A DNA stretch of 64,000 nucleotides, from positions 186,001 through 250,000 of the forward strand of contig JAHDVF020001334.1 in the NCBI GenBank assembly GCA_022606425.2. Reading direction: 5' to 3'. The notes under the pieces were generated by a model that ran no database searches, was not told where the DNA came from, and saw nothing but the letters and a program-made list of their open reading frames with translations. Positions within the stretch are counted from its first letter, which is position 1, and every line of letters begins with the position of its first letter. Below, in pieces: positions 21,501-32,640 of this stretch. This stretch comes from Lepidostoma basale (lineage: Eukaryota > Arthropoda > Insecta > Trichoptera > Lepidostomatidae). The position numbers were made by a program, and so were the translations under genes.

Positions 21501-22135
21501 AGAAAAAGACAAATAAATAATATAATATATTTTTTTAATGTATAGAAATCAATAATAAGTAAGTTTATATTTTGATCATGCATATTATAAAATTGAATAT
21601 TTGTTAAATTAAATAAGATTAAATTTTTATTATAATATAATACAAGGCGATTTACATTTGTAAATCGCTGGGTAATTCCAAAAATATTTACTCGAAATTT
21701 CTATATTGATAAAATGTATATTTAAAATCGATACCTGCGGGTACCTGGGTACCTGCGTCGATACTCGAGACGGGACATCCTTTCGTCGTGTATTATTCCA
21801 GGCACATCACCCGTCACGAGAGCTTTTGTTATGTAGAGACGGACGCGGGGAAATTTACCGATTAAATGTCAATTTTGGAGCGTAAAACAAATTTGTTAAA
21901 AACCTGAGCGAAAATTTGAGATCCTTGGAGCATAGTTTTATAAAAACATATTTTACTCTCCATTATGATATTCTTACATGTCACTTTGTTGTCAAATCGT
22001 TACAATTTATGTTCTTAGGAGAATTTTATGATTCCATATTGAATATTTATTTTTAGAAATGTTTTTAGCTATTAGCTTGTAATGGTATTGGACATATGAA
22101 ATACAATCTAGTTTAATAACGCAAAACGATATGTG
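21501..22135. other. Low-copy intron, no feature
   Basis: AT-rich with a GC-richer patch at 21730-21860. No repeat match or exon seen. Confidence 0.3.
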
Positions 22136-22139
22136 AACG

Positions 22140-22755
22140 ATATTATAATATCCTTCGTTAAAAAAAGAAATGATGTCAGTGAAGAGATTGGAAAAATATG
22201 CTGTGGATATTCACAGCAAACATATGTTACTTTGGTTTCAATAAGCACCTCAAGTCGCGTTTATTGTCCAGAAAGACAAAGACCGCACTGTATAAAACGT
22301 TGATTAGACCAGTTCTAACATATGCCTCAGAAACTTGGACACTCACTAAACGTGATGAAATAAAGATGAACTGCTTCGAAAGGAATCTTCCTCCGTAGAA
22401 TCTTCGGACCCATTAAGGATGGTCAGACGTGGAGAAGGAGATACAACACAGAGCTCTACAATCTATACCAGAACGTCAGCGTGGTTAAGTTTTTAAAGAT
22501 TAACAGACTGCGCTGGCTAGGGCACTTGCATTATATCTGGAGCTCTCCAAAAGAATGTTGTTTGAAAATCAAGTAGGGCGTAGTAGCGTCGGTAGCCTAA
22601 GGCTGCGATGGTTGGATGGTACCGTGGCAGACTGTCAGGCTCTGGAGCAGCAAAACTGGGAGGTGGCGGCCAGAGACAGGACGGGATGGATACGTTTCTT
22701 GGAGGGGGCTAAGACCCACCAAGGGTTGTAGCGCCGGAGAAGAAGAAGAAGATTA
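22140..22755 (+). mobile_element. RTE5 LINE 3' end with (GAA)n tail
   Basis: Reads LSRKTKTALYKTLIRPVLTY and ASETWTLTKRDE, then after a frameshift VGRSSVGSLRLRWLDGTVAD and DRTGWIRFLEGAKTHQGL, ending at a stop followed by AGAAGAAGAAGAAG. These are RTE-type RT C-terminal landmarks. No RT core. Confidence 0.85.
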
Positions 22756-22829
22756 TTAAATAATGTAAAAACAATATTTAGAATATTGTAAATAAATTTA
22801 TGGCGTTTGGAATTCCATAATGACGAATT

Positions 22830-23025
22830 GTTTTATGAATTAAAAACACTGTTTTTTTTTCCAACTTTTGAGCTTACTTTTCTCGAAATGTTTATATCGT
22901 TGTTGTCGTATGTTGAGTTAATATCGCTTTCCCGATGATGAAGGTGTAAGCCTTAGAAACATGTTGAGAAAAATAAACTCAAAAGTGGAAACGACAGTGT
23001 TTTAATTCATAAAAAAATTACAATA
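22830..23025. repeat. F7 foldback with degenerate hammerhead-like motif
   Basis: Left arm ATGAATTAAAAACACTG ... ACTTTTGAGC; right arm CTCAAAAGTGGAAACGACAG, TGTTTTAATTCAT. Between them lies CGAUGAUGAAGG ... CCUUAGAAACAUGUUGAG, where stem II AAGG/CCUU and GAAAC are kept but C3-U4 are altered. Confidence 0.65.
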
Positions 23026-23035
23026 TTTTGAAAAT

Positions 23036-23330
23036 AATTTTATAATATTTTATGGGAAAACTAGGGGAAGAAGGATGCCTGGAAGAGCCCCCAAAATATG
23101 GAATAAGTCCACATCGTGCAATGTAGACACAAGGAATTAAAAATGTCGCCTTGATAAGGAGTAATCAAATTTATGCCATTTGATAAGGTCTAGCCAGACA
23201 AATCACGTTATTTCCAAAAATATTATACAATAAAACTTCTCTAAAATAGACGTTTTCATATTTAATATTTTTTATATTTTAAAATTATGTTTTCCGCATT
23301 TATTTTAATCGACATGTTTCTAAAGTTTTA
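23036..23330. repeat. F1 fragment in low-copy sequence
   Basis: ACAATAAAACTTCTCTAAAATAG at 23225-23250 and a TTTGATAAGG block nearby are F1-like. The rest is unrecognised. Confidence 0.45.
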
Positions 23331-23334
23331 TAAA

Positions 23335-23990
23335 TAACTAACTAACTAACCATCACGCCGTCTCTCCGAAGGGGTAGGCAGAAATAATGGACTGCCACAC
23401 TGATTTGATTTTCTTTCCTGACCTATTTCTCTCGATTTCTCAACATTCATACAGCGTGTCATGCACGCGCGTCGATTTCTCTGACTCCTCACGTGGCCGA
23501 CATTTAATATTAGATTTATTTGATCATGCCACGTTTTCCTCGGTCTTCCTCTATTTCAAGTACCATTAACATATACATTTTTTACCATTCTTTCCAAACC
23601 ATATGTCCAAACCATCTTAATGATACTTTCATTATTTTGTTCATAACACCATCATTCGCACCGCATTCACTTCTTATATTTTCATTTGACACCATATCAT
23701 ACACATAGTATCTCCACATTCGTCTAAGAGATCTCATTTCCACTGCATTAATTTTACTTTCAACCTTATTTTGCCAGTTTTCATTGATTTGTTCATAACA
23801 CCATCATTCGCACTGCATTCACTTCTTATATTTTCATTCGACACTCTATCATACACAGAGTATCCACACATTCGTCTAAGAGATCTCATTTCCACTGCAT
23901 TTATTCTACTTTCAACCTTATTTGGCCAGTTCCATGCTTCGCTTCCATACACATGGGTCGGTAGAATAACACAATTGTGCCATTTTAGCT
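23335..23990 (-). mobile_element. RTE1 LINE 3' end with internal tandem duplication
   Basis: The tail and terminus start at 23335 on the plus strand as TAACTAACTAACCATCACG. The segment for CSAND... to RINAVEMRSLRRM occurs twice in tandem (about 23635-23780 and 23790-23930), with the junction near TTTTCATTGATTTGTTC. Frames include MYGSEAWNWPNKVESRINAV. Confidence 0.85.
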
Positions 23991-24004
23991 TTTTTTGGTT
24001 TTAT

Positions 24005-24100
24005 ACCTTCATCTTTACATGATTCTTTGGGTGATGAAGGTATTAAATGTTCGAAGCATGCCGAGAAATATAAAAGCAGTATTTTAATTTAAAAAACTAT
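24005..24100 (+). repeat. F7-like motif fragment
   Basis: GGUGAUGAAGGU ... GUUCGAAGCAUGCCGAGAAA followed by AGCAGTATTTTAATTT, which parallels the F7 copy at 22920-23010. Confidence 0.45.
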
Positions 24101-24104
24101 ATTT

Positions 24105-24620
24105 CTATTGAAATAAACGAGCTTTCGGAATAACATATGCATTAGAACTATCACAAGTCAGTTTGCTGCAAATATATATACCGCAGTTTCTAAAACTTTC
24201 ATGCACAATGACTCTATGTTTGATGTTCTCAATTGACTGTACACAAGAAGCATTTGAAAATTTGAATATCACGGGAGAATCGTATAAGACTTGTACAGGA
24301 TGGAACAAATTCAAATGTCAGTTAGGTGAACGATCTTTTCAAATTGAAACAACATCTTCTTCCTTTGCTTCTTCTTCTGTCTATTGTGGCCATCCACTCC
24401 TGTTTCGAATCTGACCATAGTTTAGAGAGAAAATACAGAATATTTCTACACAACTAAAAACAGCAATAAATTTAACAAACTAAAATCTTTGGAAATCCTC
24501 AAGTTGGTAAAATTGGGAGAAAACATCAATAATTATCAGATTTCTCCATTTACTCCTTTCTCCTTAAATACCCTTTCTACTTTTAGTCTTTCGAGCTCCG
24601 ATTCCAAATAATATTTTCAA
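24105..24620 (+). mobile_element. Penelope-like element C-terminal remnant
   Basis: 24395-24615 corresponds to the tail KLKSLEILKLVKLGENI, then QISPFTPFSLNTLSTFSLSS, in shifting frames; compare 59339-59593. An upstream GERSFQ-type stretch may be a decayed GIY-YIG region. The 3' part continues past an inserted RTE3 to the hammerhead motif at 25211. Confidence 0.65.
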
Positions 24621-24654
24621 CGCAAATTAATCAATTATCTAGGCAAAAGATGTC

Positions 24655-24990
24655 TTTTCTAATTTTTCTAATTCTTCTTCTCCCTTGTTGTAGACCTATG
24701 CGGTCTGTTCTCCAGAGTGTCGCTTCTCCTACGAGGTAGAATCCCAGCTGTCCTTCCATATTTTAGGAGGTCTTCCACGAGGACGAGTCCCATGAAGCTG
24801 ATTATGTAGTGTAATATATGGGAGTCTGGTGGTGTCCATTCTTGGGACATGAACGTACCAGTCCCTCTCTTCGCTGTCTCCTCCATCTTATAATATCCTT
24901 AACCTCACATCTCTCTTTTTTATTCTGGCGTTTCTCACGTGATCTCACAGTGTCTTGCCTGCTATCGTCCCAAGTGAATATTTTCCAAAT
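24655..24990 (-). mobile_element. RTE3 LINE 3' end inserted in a Penelope-like element
   Basis: Minus strand: RGTGTFMSQEWTPPDS, SFMGLVLVEDLLKYGRTAG, RRRSDTLENRPHRSTT, tail (GAA)n. It matches 17880-18410. It splits the Penelope-like coding tail from its 3' hammerhead. Confidence 0.75.
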
Positions 24991-25009
24991 TACAGTTTAT
25001 ATCATCACT

Positions 25010-25300
25010 TATAATTATTATGTATTATTTCTGTCAAATATTACTTATTAGGTTAAATTAATAAAAAGTTTTTAATTCTTACTGTTTAAAATGAATAACT
25101 GTTAACAAATATATTAGTACTTACAGCAATTAGTCCAGTTTATTTTTTCAAATTCTTCTTAAAAGTTTTAATAAGCCTTTTTTGTTTAGTTTTTTGTTAT
25201 ATATTTGCACCTGAAGATGGAGGTCACCTCCGAAACATGTCATGATATTTAATATTTTAGTAGATAATAAAATACGTAATTTTTCAATTTCCAAAAATTT
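25010..25300 (+). mobile_element. Penelope-like element 3' region with hammerhead motif
   Basis: The core at 25211-25241 reads CUGAAGA, stem II GGAGG UCA CCUCC (5 bp, perfect), GAAACAUGUC. Upstream CAC and downstream AUG allow only a weakened stem I. The flank TAATTTTTCAATTTCCAA is shared with 20450 and 59985. Confidence 0.75.
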
Positions 25301-25520
25301 ACAGACATCTGACTCATCTAAGCATAAGCATTTATTCATTTTAGTTATTTTATACACTTGTCCACTTATGAAATCCCCCCCAGACACCATCCACCTGGTA
25401 AACCACCTAAGGGATGTAGGGATAGTTGATCCTCATCATCCCAGGAGATATGATTTAGTAATATTAAAAGAAAAAAAAGTAGGTATCACATTATTCAAAT
25501 AATAACGTACGCATATGTAT
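25301..25520. other. Unassigned stretch
   Basis: Contains an open frame of modest length (25242-25502) that I do not recognise. It lacks splice sites that would fit the host gene. Confidence 0.25.
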
Positions 25521-25522
25521 TC

Positions 25523-26055
25523 TTAAAATTTAAATACCTTGGCAGCATTATCACTTAAGCGCTTGACCCGGACATTGAAATAAAATGCAGAATTGAAGTT
25601 GCACGAGCTGCATTAAATAAAATGAGAACATTCTTTTGCAACGACAATCTTAACTTGAGACTCCGACAAAAATGATTAAAGGTTTATTATATGGCTGTGA
25701 AACCTGGACTCTGAAAGTGAATGTAATGAACCGGTTGAAGCGTTCGAGATGTGGATATATCGCAGAATGCTCCAAATACCGTGGACCGATAGGGTCAGTA
25801 ATGCAGACGTACTGCAGAGAAAGTACATTCTCTGCAACGAGAAATACGATCTGCTGCATCTCATTATAAAATGGAAGATCGAGGGTAGGGGCGGTTTGGG
25901 AAGACCCCAAATGTCCTGGCTCGAGAATATCAAGGAATGGATCAGAGTTCGGAGGGTAGGGGAGTTGTTCCGTCTGGATCAGGACAGAGAGGCCTACGCC
26001 AGGGTGATAGCCGACGTCTGGGGGACCTGACATGGCACTCGAAAAAGAAGAAGAT
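25523..26055 (+). mobile_element. RTE2 LINE 3' end
   Basis: Frames read FKYLGSIIT, EVARAALNKMRTFFCND, LLYGCETWTLKVNVMNRL, then MWIYRRMLQIPWTDRVSNAD and GRGGLGRPQMSWLENIKEW, ending at DVWGT. It closes with AAAAAGAAGAAG. A shorter-decayed sister at 45003-45650 retains the RT YADD box. Confidence 0.88.
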
Positions 26056-26625
26056 ACTATACAATTCCTAAACATAAGCAATCTTAGGTTTCATAATTAA
26101 TTATATTAAATACATTTTAATAGAATTAGCTACACACAACATCCTGTATATTCTATTGACCGCAACTCGAGGGGATCTAAAGTATGATTTTCCATAGAAT
26201 GTGAGACGGTATTTGCATACTTGAGAAATATTTTGTATTGGTTTTGGTACAAGACTTATTCAAATAGCAATATTCGTAGTCTCATGGAGTTCGATGTTAT
26301 AAATACCGAAAGCAAATAACCACAATATTTCAATATAAATTCTTGCCACGCTAGCATGTTGATTGAGAATTTCTGAACAGCGTATGAAAAATTTGTATTC
26401 CATATTATAGGTAAAATACACCAACATATTTGAACCTAATCAACTGTGTTGAAGAGAATCTACACATGGCCAAACATTTAGCATTTTTCTTTTTCATCTC
26501 TATTAATAAGGATATTTCGTGTATAAGTGAATTATTTTAGTCAATTTGATTGTTGCCACACTTTATAATAGTTAATTGTGACACGTAATACGTTTGTACT
26601 GTTTTGATGTTATAATTATATAAGT
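26056..26625. other. Low-copy intron, no feature
   Basis: No ORF or repeat match was recognised. Confidence 0.3.
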
Positions 26626-26629
26626 TTTT

Positions 26630-27186
26630 TCGTTTATATAAAGAATTTTGACAGGCGTTAATATAATTTTTTCATTTGTTCCAATGACGATTTGAATATT
26701 TTCTTCAATAATAATTTTTTACTGGTGTTTGATTGTTATATGTGCCTAATTACAGTGAATTAAAAAAATGGTGGATACGTGGAGTGATTACTTATATTAA
26801 ATTAAATTCTAAATTCTAAATTTGAAAACATTTTGAAGTTTTTGCTAGAGTTGTATTGTTTTAAGTGCCTAATTACAGTTATTTAAAAGAACAGTGGATA
26901 CATGGAATAAAATTGAAATAAACACAAAAGTCCCGTTCGTCCAGCTAACAACATTTGCACCCTCTAAAAGAACATTATGTGTTATATTATTTTCATTTTG
27001 TTATTTTATTTTATATCATTGTGTTTTATATGATTTGTTTAAGATTTATTTTGTGGACGTTGGACGATCGAAGTGTGTGCAGAAGATGCCTAATGGTGGC
27101 GTTGAGGTTCGCAATCCATCACACCGCGTCTCCCGCAGGGGCGAGAAGAATGTAGTGTCGCATTAGTAAAAATGTGACAGTCTATT
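26630..27186 (+). mobile_element. Non-autonomous retroposon NR1, 3'-truncated
   Basis: Same landmarks as 14945-15545 (GAATTTTGACAGGCG, GTGGATACGTGG, GATCGAAGTGTGTGCAGAAG, CACACCGCGTCTCCCGCAGG). It stops inside the RTE1-like end where the F2 repeat begins. Confidence 0.75.
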
Positions 27187-27187
27187 A

Positions 27188-27315
27188 TTTCCGCGACAGC
27201 TGTTTCATCAGGTGTAACAATCAACTGATGATGCTAACATTGGTTAGCGAAATAGCTATCGCGTCAATTTCGTGATAAATTAAATCAATTGTGATATTCT
27301 ATAACAGTGTTTTAA
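27188..27315 (+). repeat. F2 repeat with near-canonical hammerhead core
   Basis: Core at 27225-27260: CUGAUGA, stem II GCUAAC AUUG GUUAGC (6 bp, perfect), GAAA, UAGCUA, UC. Compared with the other F2 copies, stem III has changed on both sides and keeps its palindrome. An inverted partner lacking stem II lies at 27191-27218. Confidence 0.78.
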
Positions 27316-27691
27316 TTAAAGAGATAAAAAATATACATTAAAAAAATATATATTTTTAAAAATTTTTTCTTCTATATTCGCCATACTTTGTGTTGTAGAT
27401 GCTTTATTTCTCTTTTTATTTTTATATACTTTGTATATAAGACACATACATTTAACAAATTAAAATTAAATAGACATGTTTCGGACAAACCAGTTCTTCT
27501 TCTGGGATACATATTTAAACTATTATTAAATTATTTACATGATCTGACAGATGTTATAAAGATTTTATAAAATCTGTCAGATCACCTAAACAATTTTATA
27601 ATATTTTAAATATGTATCTTTATAATATGTATCAATGAAGAATAACTGGTTGTCCAAAACATGTCTATGTTATTTAAATTTTTTTAATGTA

Positions 27692-29008
27692 CGAGGTCTG
27701 TTCAAAAAGTATCACGAATTTTATATTTTTTCAAAAAGTATTTATTTATTCATGAATATCTATTTTGTCCCCTTCAAAGTAATTCCCCTCGGATATAATA
27801 CATTTATGCCAACGTTTTTTCCAATCCTCGAAGCACTTAAAAAAATCATTTTTGTGATCTTGTTCAGCTCCTCCTTCGATGCCGTCTTTATCTCCTCAAT
27901 CGTGGCGTAGCGTCGTCCTTTCATGGGCCTCTTCAGTTTTGGAAACAGGAAAAAGTCACAGGGGGCCAGGTCTGGGGAATACGGTGGCTGCGGCACCATT
28001 ACTGTGTTGTTTTTGGCCAAATATTCGCGCACAAGCAACGATGTGTGAGCAGGGGCGTTATCATGGTGCAAAAGCCAGTTTTTGTTCTTCCACAAATCCG
28101 GGCGTTTCTGGCGGATTGCTTCGCGCAAATTGCGCATAACTTGCAGGTAATATTCCTTATTGACCGTACTACCCTGTGGCAAGAACTCATGCACCACGCC
28201 CCTGCAATCGAAGAAAACTGTGAGCAAAACCTTCACGTTCGACCGAACTTGGCGCGCTTTTTTTGGTCTTGGCTCATGCGGCAGCTTCCATTGGGATGAT
28301 TGAGCTTTGGTTTCCACGTCATAACCATAAACCCATGATTCGTCACCAGTTATGACCCTCTGGAGCACATTTGGGTCGTCACGGACCGAGTCCAACATCT
28401 CCTGAGCAATGTTAACGCGATGCTGTTTTGGTCGAAATTGAGCAATTTTGGCACGAATTTCGCGGCGACCCGACTCATGCCCAAATCATTGGTTAAAATC
28501 GAATGGCACGAGCCAATCGATATGTTTAGGTCCTCAGCAACTTCTCTAACGGTGATTCGACGATTGGCTAATACTATTTTCTTCACTTTATCAATGTTTT
28601 CGTCTGTTGTTGACGTGCTCGGGCGTCCGGCACGCTCTTCGTCGTTCATATCTTCTCGGCCCTCTGAGAACATTTTGTACCACCGATAAACGTTGCTTTG
28701 GTCCAAGGTAGCTTCACCATATGCCACAGTCAACATTCGAAATGCGTCCGCGCACTTGATTTTGTTTTTCAAACAAAATTTGATACAGATTCTTTGATCC
28801 ATTTTTTGGAATAGGCAAAAATCGAAGACGAGCCAAAACACATCCAAGCAAAACAGCTTTCAAAAATTAACTAAACATTCAAAATGGCCGACCTTGTCAG
28901 CATAAGTAAGGGACATGAGTACCAACATAACGCTACAAAAAAATCAAAAATCAAATATACGTAGCCAGCGGAAATTCAAAATTCGCGATACTTTTTGAAC
29001 AGACCTCG
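27692..29008 (-). mobile_element. Mariner transposon B, both ends present (1317 bp)
   Basis: Ends begin CGAGGTCTGTTCAAAAAGTA on both sides (31-bp inverted repeats, one mismatch), flanked by TA at 27690-27691 and 29009-29010. The subfamily differs from mariners A and C. A half-copy of the same family lies at 61162-61908. Confidence 0.95.
27775..28802 (-). pseudogene. Mariner transposase pseudogene (element B)
   Basis: Start ATG at 28802 (MDQRICIKFCLKNK). The N-terminal DNA-binding half runs to about 28430 (SNVYRWYKMFSEGRED, VREVAEDLNISIGSCHSIL). A one-base loss in an A run near 28430 shifts the frame. It resumes as MLDSVRDDPNVLQRVITGDE. The D,D34D motif is visible: TGDESW, HHDNAPAHTS, SPDLAPCDFFLF. 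A codon is missing in the VVHEFLPQG segment, and the last ~30 residues are shifted by an indel in ITKMIFLS. Otherwise intact, so a recent insertion. Such transposases insert at TA. Confidence 0.93.
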
Positions 29009-29070
29009 TATGTGTTGTAAAAAAGACATACATTAAAAACAAAGTATATAAAAAATAAAAACAGAAATTT

Positions 29071-29585
29071 TTTCATTATTTAGACATATTATTTATTACT
29101 CATTACAAAACCATACTATACACGAAATGCTCTATCCTAAGAGAAGCACGGATCAGCTATCCGGGAAATTGCAATATAACGGACGGCTCGTCTGCCATAT
29201 TGTCTGCTGCAGAATTTTTATTTTACTCATAAAATGCCCAACCCATAAACAAGGACACCCGTATAACACGGAGTGGGTACTACATTAAGGGAATGTTCCA
29301 ACGGATAGTACCATTTTGCTGAATTTACAGCGCTATGCGAATACTCTTGCAGTAGGATTTTGCTTATTTTTTCCCTTTTACTGCAACATATAAAATACAT
29401 AACACAGCAATCAAGTCCGCTTCTACTAATTTGATTGCATATTGTACAATCAAATTACTTTGCTTTTATATAAATTTTTTACTACATATTAATACAAGTA
29501 TATCATTTTCAAAACATTTGGTGAACATGATTTTTTTTTGGATCTTGGGTATATTATATATAACAGCAAGGTCAAAATTTATAAG
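29071..29585. other. Low-copy intron, no feature
   Basis: A GC-richer patch lies at 29110-29330. No exon or repeat match. Confidence 0.3.
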
Positions 29586-29588
29586 ACC

Positions 29589-29752
29589 GCGAAGTTTTCC
29601 AGAAGGGCTAGGAAAAAATAATGAACTTCCATACTGTTCTTTCCTGAGATAATTCTCTCGCTTTCACAACATTCACACATCGTGTCATGCACGCACGTCG
29701 ATTTCTCCGACTCCTCACGTGGCCGACATTCAATATTTGATATATTTGATTA
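29589..29752 (-). mobile_element. RTE1 LINE fragment
   Basis: TCACACATCGTGTCATGCAC, GCACGTCGATTTCTCCGACT and CCTCACGTGGCCGACATTC are the RTE1 end in reverse orientation. The tail is lost. Confidence 0.75.
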
Positions 29753-30120
29753 AATTAAAACTTTTCGATTAAAATTCAAGTCACAATTTTCACTGATTGA
29801 TTTAATTTTTATTTTTTTGTAATCTTAAATTAAAATAAATGTTTGTTTTTTGTACTCTAAAAGAGCTCGTTTTATTAAATGTTTTATGTACTATTTAAAG
29901 TATTAAATTTATGTGTTTATATGGTATTATATCATTCATATCGAATTGTCAATAATAGAGCGCCTTTGAGGTTACTTATTCATGAAAACGTCGCTATACA
30001 AATTAGCCAAATTATTATTATTATTATTATAATATGTTTATACTCCAGAAACTATTCGAATATATACAAAAATATTGATTTGTCCGTGTATTCCATATTC
30101 TAATTCTTCGCGAAGTGCGA
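29753..30120. other. No recognisable feature
   Basis: AT-rich with a short (ATT)n run at about 30012-30030. Confidence 0.3.
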
Positions 30121-30124
30121 CCTG

Positions 30125-30410
30125 TCATAATGTAGGTATGTTGTAGAGACGCAGGCCGACTCTGTACGAATCAAGGGTTTGCTAAGAATATCTGAGATAA
30201 AGGCCCTAAGATCTATTACTGGAAAAACTCTTCGAGATCATGTCGAGAGATTCGAAATTCCCCCCGAATATCGTCGTGTAAGACCCAAACTAAGGTGGAT
30301 GGATGGCGAAGAGGGGGATCTCAGGGTGCTTAAGTTGTAAATTGGAGAATGCGGGGGATGAACCGGGGTAAGTGGCGAAAATTCTGGAAGAGACCATGAC
30401 TCATGAACTC
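30125..30410 (+). mobile_element. RTE-like LINE C-terminal fragment
   Basis: Reads QADSVRIKGLLRISEIKALR, SITGKTLRDHVERFEIPPE and RPKLRWMDGEEGDLRVL, an RTE-type C-terminal pattern. In-frame stops follow. Confidence 0.65.
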
Positions 30411-30616
30411 AAAACGGTAATTATCTGCAAGTCGGATGTGTATTGTGTAAGGCGGTGTCTAATCAACACTAAGCTGGGACTCCACGTTAGAGGTAATATA
30501 TAGTAAAATTAACCAGACTGTGTAGAGACTATGTAGAGAAAAGCATATGTTCATATTGAATACAAAATGATAAATTTATGTTGAGTGTTCAAAATGAAGC
30601 AGTTAAACAAGTTAAT

Positions 30617-31090
30617 GAAATTCATTCATTCATTCATTCATTCATTCATTCATTTCTCGGCGCTACATACCGGTGTGGAACTTGGCCTCCTCCTCAACGG
30701 TCCTCCACTGACTTCTGTCTTTGGCCATCTCTCTCCAGTCATCAGCTCCTTCCATTTTCTCCCAATCTTCTTCCACGCAATCCGCCCATCTTTTCCTCGG
30801 TCTGCTTCTTGGTCTCTTTTCGCTAGGCACCCATCTGGATATAATTTGTGGTGTTCTACCCTCTGGCATTCTTTCCACATGGCCAGCCCACTGTAGGCGT
30901 TGAGATTTACAGAAACTCACTACTGTTTCCTGGTGAATTAGTTCTTCAAGTTTCTTTTAATTCTGTAAGTCCCATCCTCCAGCGTGGCTCCAACATTTTT
31001 TCTCAGTATTTTCCTTTCAAAAACTGCCGGCCTGCCTTCCTCTCCCTGCGTTAGAGACAATGTCTCACAACCGCAGGTGACTACCGGTCT
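30617..31090 (-). mobile_element. RTE6 LINE 3' end with (ATGA)n tail
   Basis: The minus-strand frame gives TIIRPVVTCGCETLS, then RLQWAGHVERMPEGRTPQII, PSEKRPRSRPRKRWADCVEE. It closes in a tetranucleotide ATGA array (ATTC repeats at 30622-30653 on plus). A different tail unit from RTE1 shows a separate family. Confidence 0.82.
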
Positions 31091-31107
31091 TATGATAGTC
31101 TTATAAA

Positions 31108-31905
31108 ATGAAATGAATTATTTGGGAATAATTTTTGATAATACGAGTAGATTGAAATTTGTCAGGCACGCCGCATACGTGACTAAAAAAGTTGCTAAAA
31201 AGGTCGGTTTTCTAGGCAGAATTAGAAATAAATTGGACGGAGAACATGCACACCTGGTGTATAATGTGTTAGTTGCCCCTCACTTGAATTATTGTTCGAC
31301 CATTCTATATTTGATTAAAAAAACCGATACCCAAAAGATGCAAATAATTCAAAATAGAGCAATGCGAATTGTACTGAGGTGCACTTGACGCGCATGAATT
31401 AAGACGATGCTTGAAGATTTGAAGATGTTATCAGTTAGACAGAGGGTCACCTTTAATTCACTTATTTTAACTTACAAATTTAGGGGTAGGCTTCTACCAA
31501 AATATTTGTGTGACTAGGTTGCTTACAATTATGAAATACATGGGTACCCAACGAGAGACAAAACAAATTTCAGAATTAATAGAACATTTTAAGGGGTTCC
31601 GAAAACATATTTTTTACAAGGGTTTGAAAGTATTTAATAGCTTGCCGCAAGTCACGAAGGACTCAAACAATGTTCACGAATTCCGCAACCAATGTATAGT
31701 GTACGTCCGGTCAAATTTAAAGTTTTTAAGCTATTAATCTTTTTCTTGTTATTCTTTGTGTGTTTTGTGCCTATTTGCTTATTTTTTTTAAAATTTGTTT
31801 TCGTTATACATTTAAATATTATGTATTTTAAAATGTTATGTACTAGTTCTAAGAATTATGAAATTTTTATAACTAAATAAAGAAGTATAATATAAAAAAT
31901 AAAAA
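31108..31905 (+). mobile_element. CR1/Jockey-like LINE C-terminal region
   Basis: Encodes MNYLGIIFDNTSRLKF, KKVAKKVGFLGRIRNKL and YNVLVAPHLNYCSTILYLI, then after frameshifts KMLSVRQRVTFNSLILTYKF and FYKGLKVFNSLPQVTKDSN. This is the thumb and C-terminal part of a non-LTR ORF2. It ends with AATAAAGAAG just upstream of exon B and lies antisense to the host gene. Confidence 0.82.
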
Positions 31906-31915
31906 ATATATTTAC

Positions 31916-32038
31916 CTGTGCTGCCCGTTTCTTCTAGTGGTTGGAACTGAAAGCTCGCCTTAAAACCCTGTCCTGGCCAATCAGAATTGGCTGTGAACTC
32001 CACACAGAGATCAGACCCAGTTGAGAGGATCTCGATTT
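31916..32038 (-). CDS. Exon B of the CUB-domain gene (CUB C-terminal strands)
   Basis: Minus-strand 123-bp exon: acceptor with a T run and TTTCAG, donor GTAAAT. The last G of exon A plus AA gives GAA. The frame reads IEILSTGSDLCVEFTANSDW and PGQGFKASFQFQPLEETGST. CUB domains end with the pattern 'L.V.F.S(D) ... G(K/Q)GF.A.(F/Y)', which fits well. CUB domains are beta-sandwich, protein-binding modules of secreted and membrane proteins. It ends in phase 1 with G. The downstream intron is about 22 kb. The specific protein is not identified. Confidence 0.88.
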
Positions 32039-32325
32039 CTGAAAAAAAAAAGAATGAATTAGAATATAAAAAATCAACACTATCTTCTTTTTCTTCATGT
32101 CAATGGCAAGGTCTCGTAAGGATGGTATTAATAGAGTCTCATATTATATTTTTCTTGCCTTTGTGGTGGCAAGAGAAACACGATAAAATGTATGAGTAAT
32201 ACAACACTAAATACTCGTATATCCAGGGTCAAAAAATTCATTTTAAAGATTCAGATTAAATTTACAATCTGCCAGAATGTTTCAATAAATACGAGTATCT
32301 ATCACTATTGGTTGCCATTAATACG
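32039..32325. other. CUB-gene intron, low-copy part
   Basis: Short intron segment between exons B and A; no other feature. Confidence 0.4.
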
Positions 32326-32329
32326 AATA

Positions 32330-32640
32330 AAAAAGTCTGTTTTCTAGTAAATATATTATGGTAATGACATGTTTCGTAATGTTAAGGCATTATCAAATGA
32401 CTAATGATAATACTTTAGAAACGTAACAATCTTTTTCAAGAATGTAATATTTATGAAAAACTCAGTTTTCTAGAAATATTATATTTATTGGAAAATTTAA
32501 TAATGATAGACATTTGATAATGCTCCAACTACCGTAATAGAAAACGGACGTTTTCATTAATACTCGTACTATAATATAATAAAATCAAATGACTTATGAT
32601 AATAAGTAAGGCAAAAAATGTAATTCCGACATAAAAATAA
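32330..32640. repeat. F1 repeats, decayed
   Basis: GTAATGACATGTTTCGTAAT, AAGGCATTATCAAATGAC and later GACATTTGATAATGCTCC repeat the F1 pattern in both orientations. Confidence 0.6.

Larger units (their letters stand above)
27397..29070. repeat. F4 foldback split by a mariner insertion
   Basis: The left arm (ATACTTTGTATATAAGACAC ... GACATGTTTCGGACAAACCA) and the right arm (ATGAAGAATAACTGGTTGTC, CAAAACATGTC ... AAGTATATAAAAAATAAAAA at 29041-29065) are inverted copies. The right arm is interrupted at 27690 by mariner B, so the foldback is older than the transposon. Confidence 0.7.

Noticed and set aside
24163..24414. 83-codon frame as an independent gene
   Set aside because: It overlaps a decayed Penelope-like region, and its 3' part is better explained in other frames as the element's C-terminal tail.
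27879..28689. Plus-strand open frames across mariner B (and minus-strand ones at 61299-61721)
   Set aside because: They are antisense shadows of the transposase and match no family.
30617..30656. CRISPR-like or regulatory array
   Set aside because: It is a tetranucleotide microsatellite forming the tail of RTE6.
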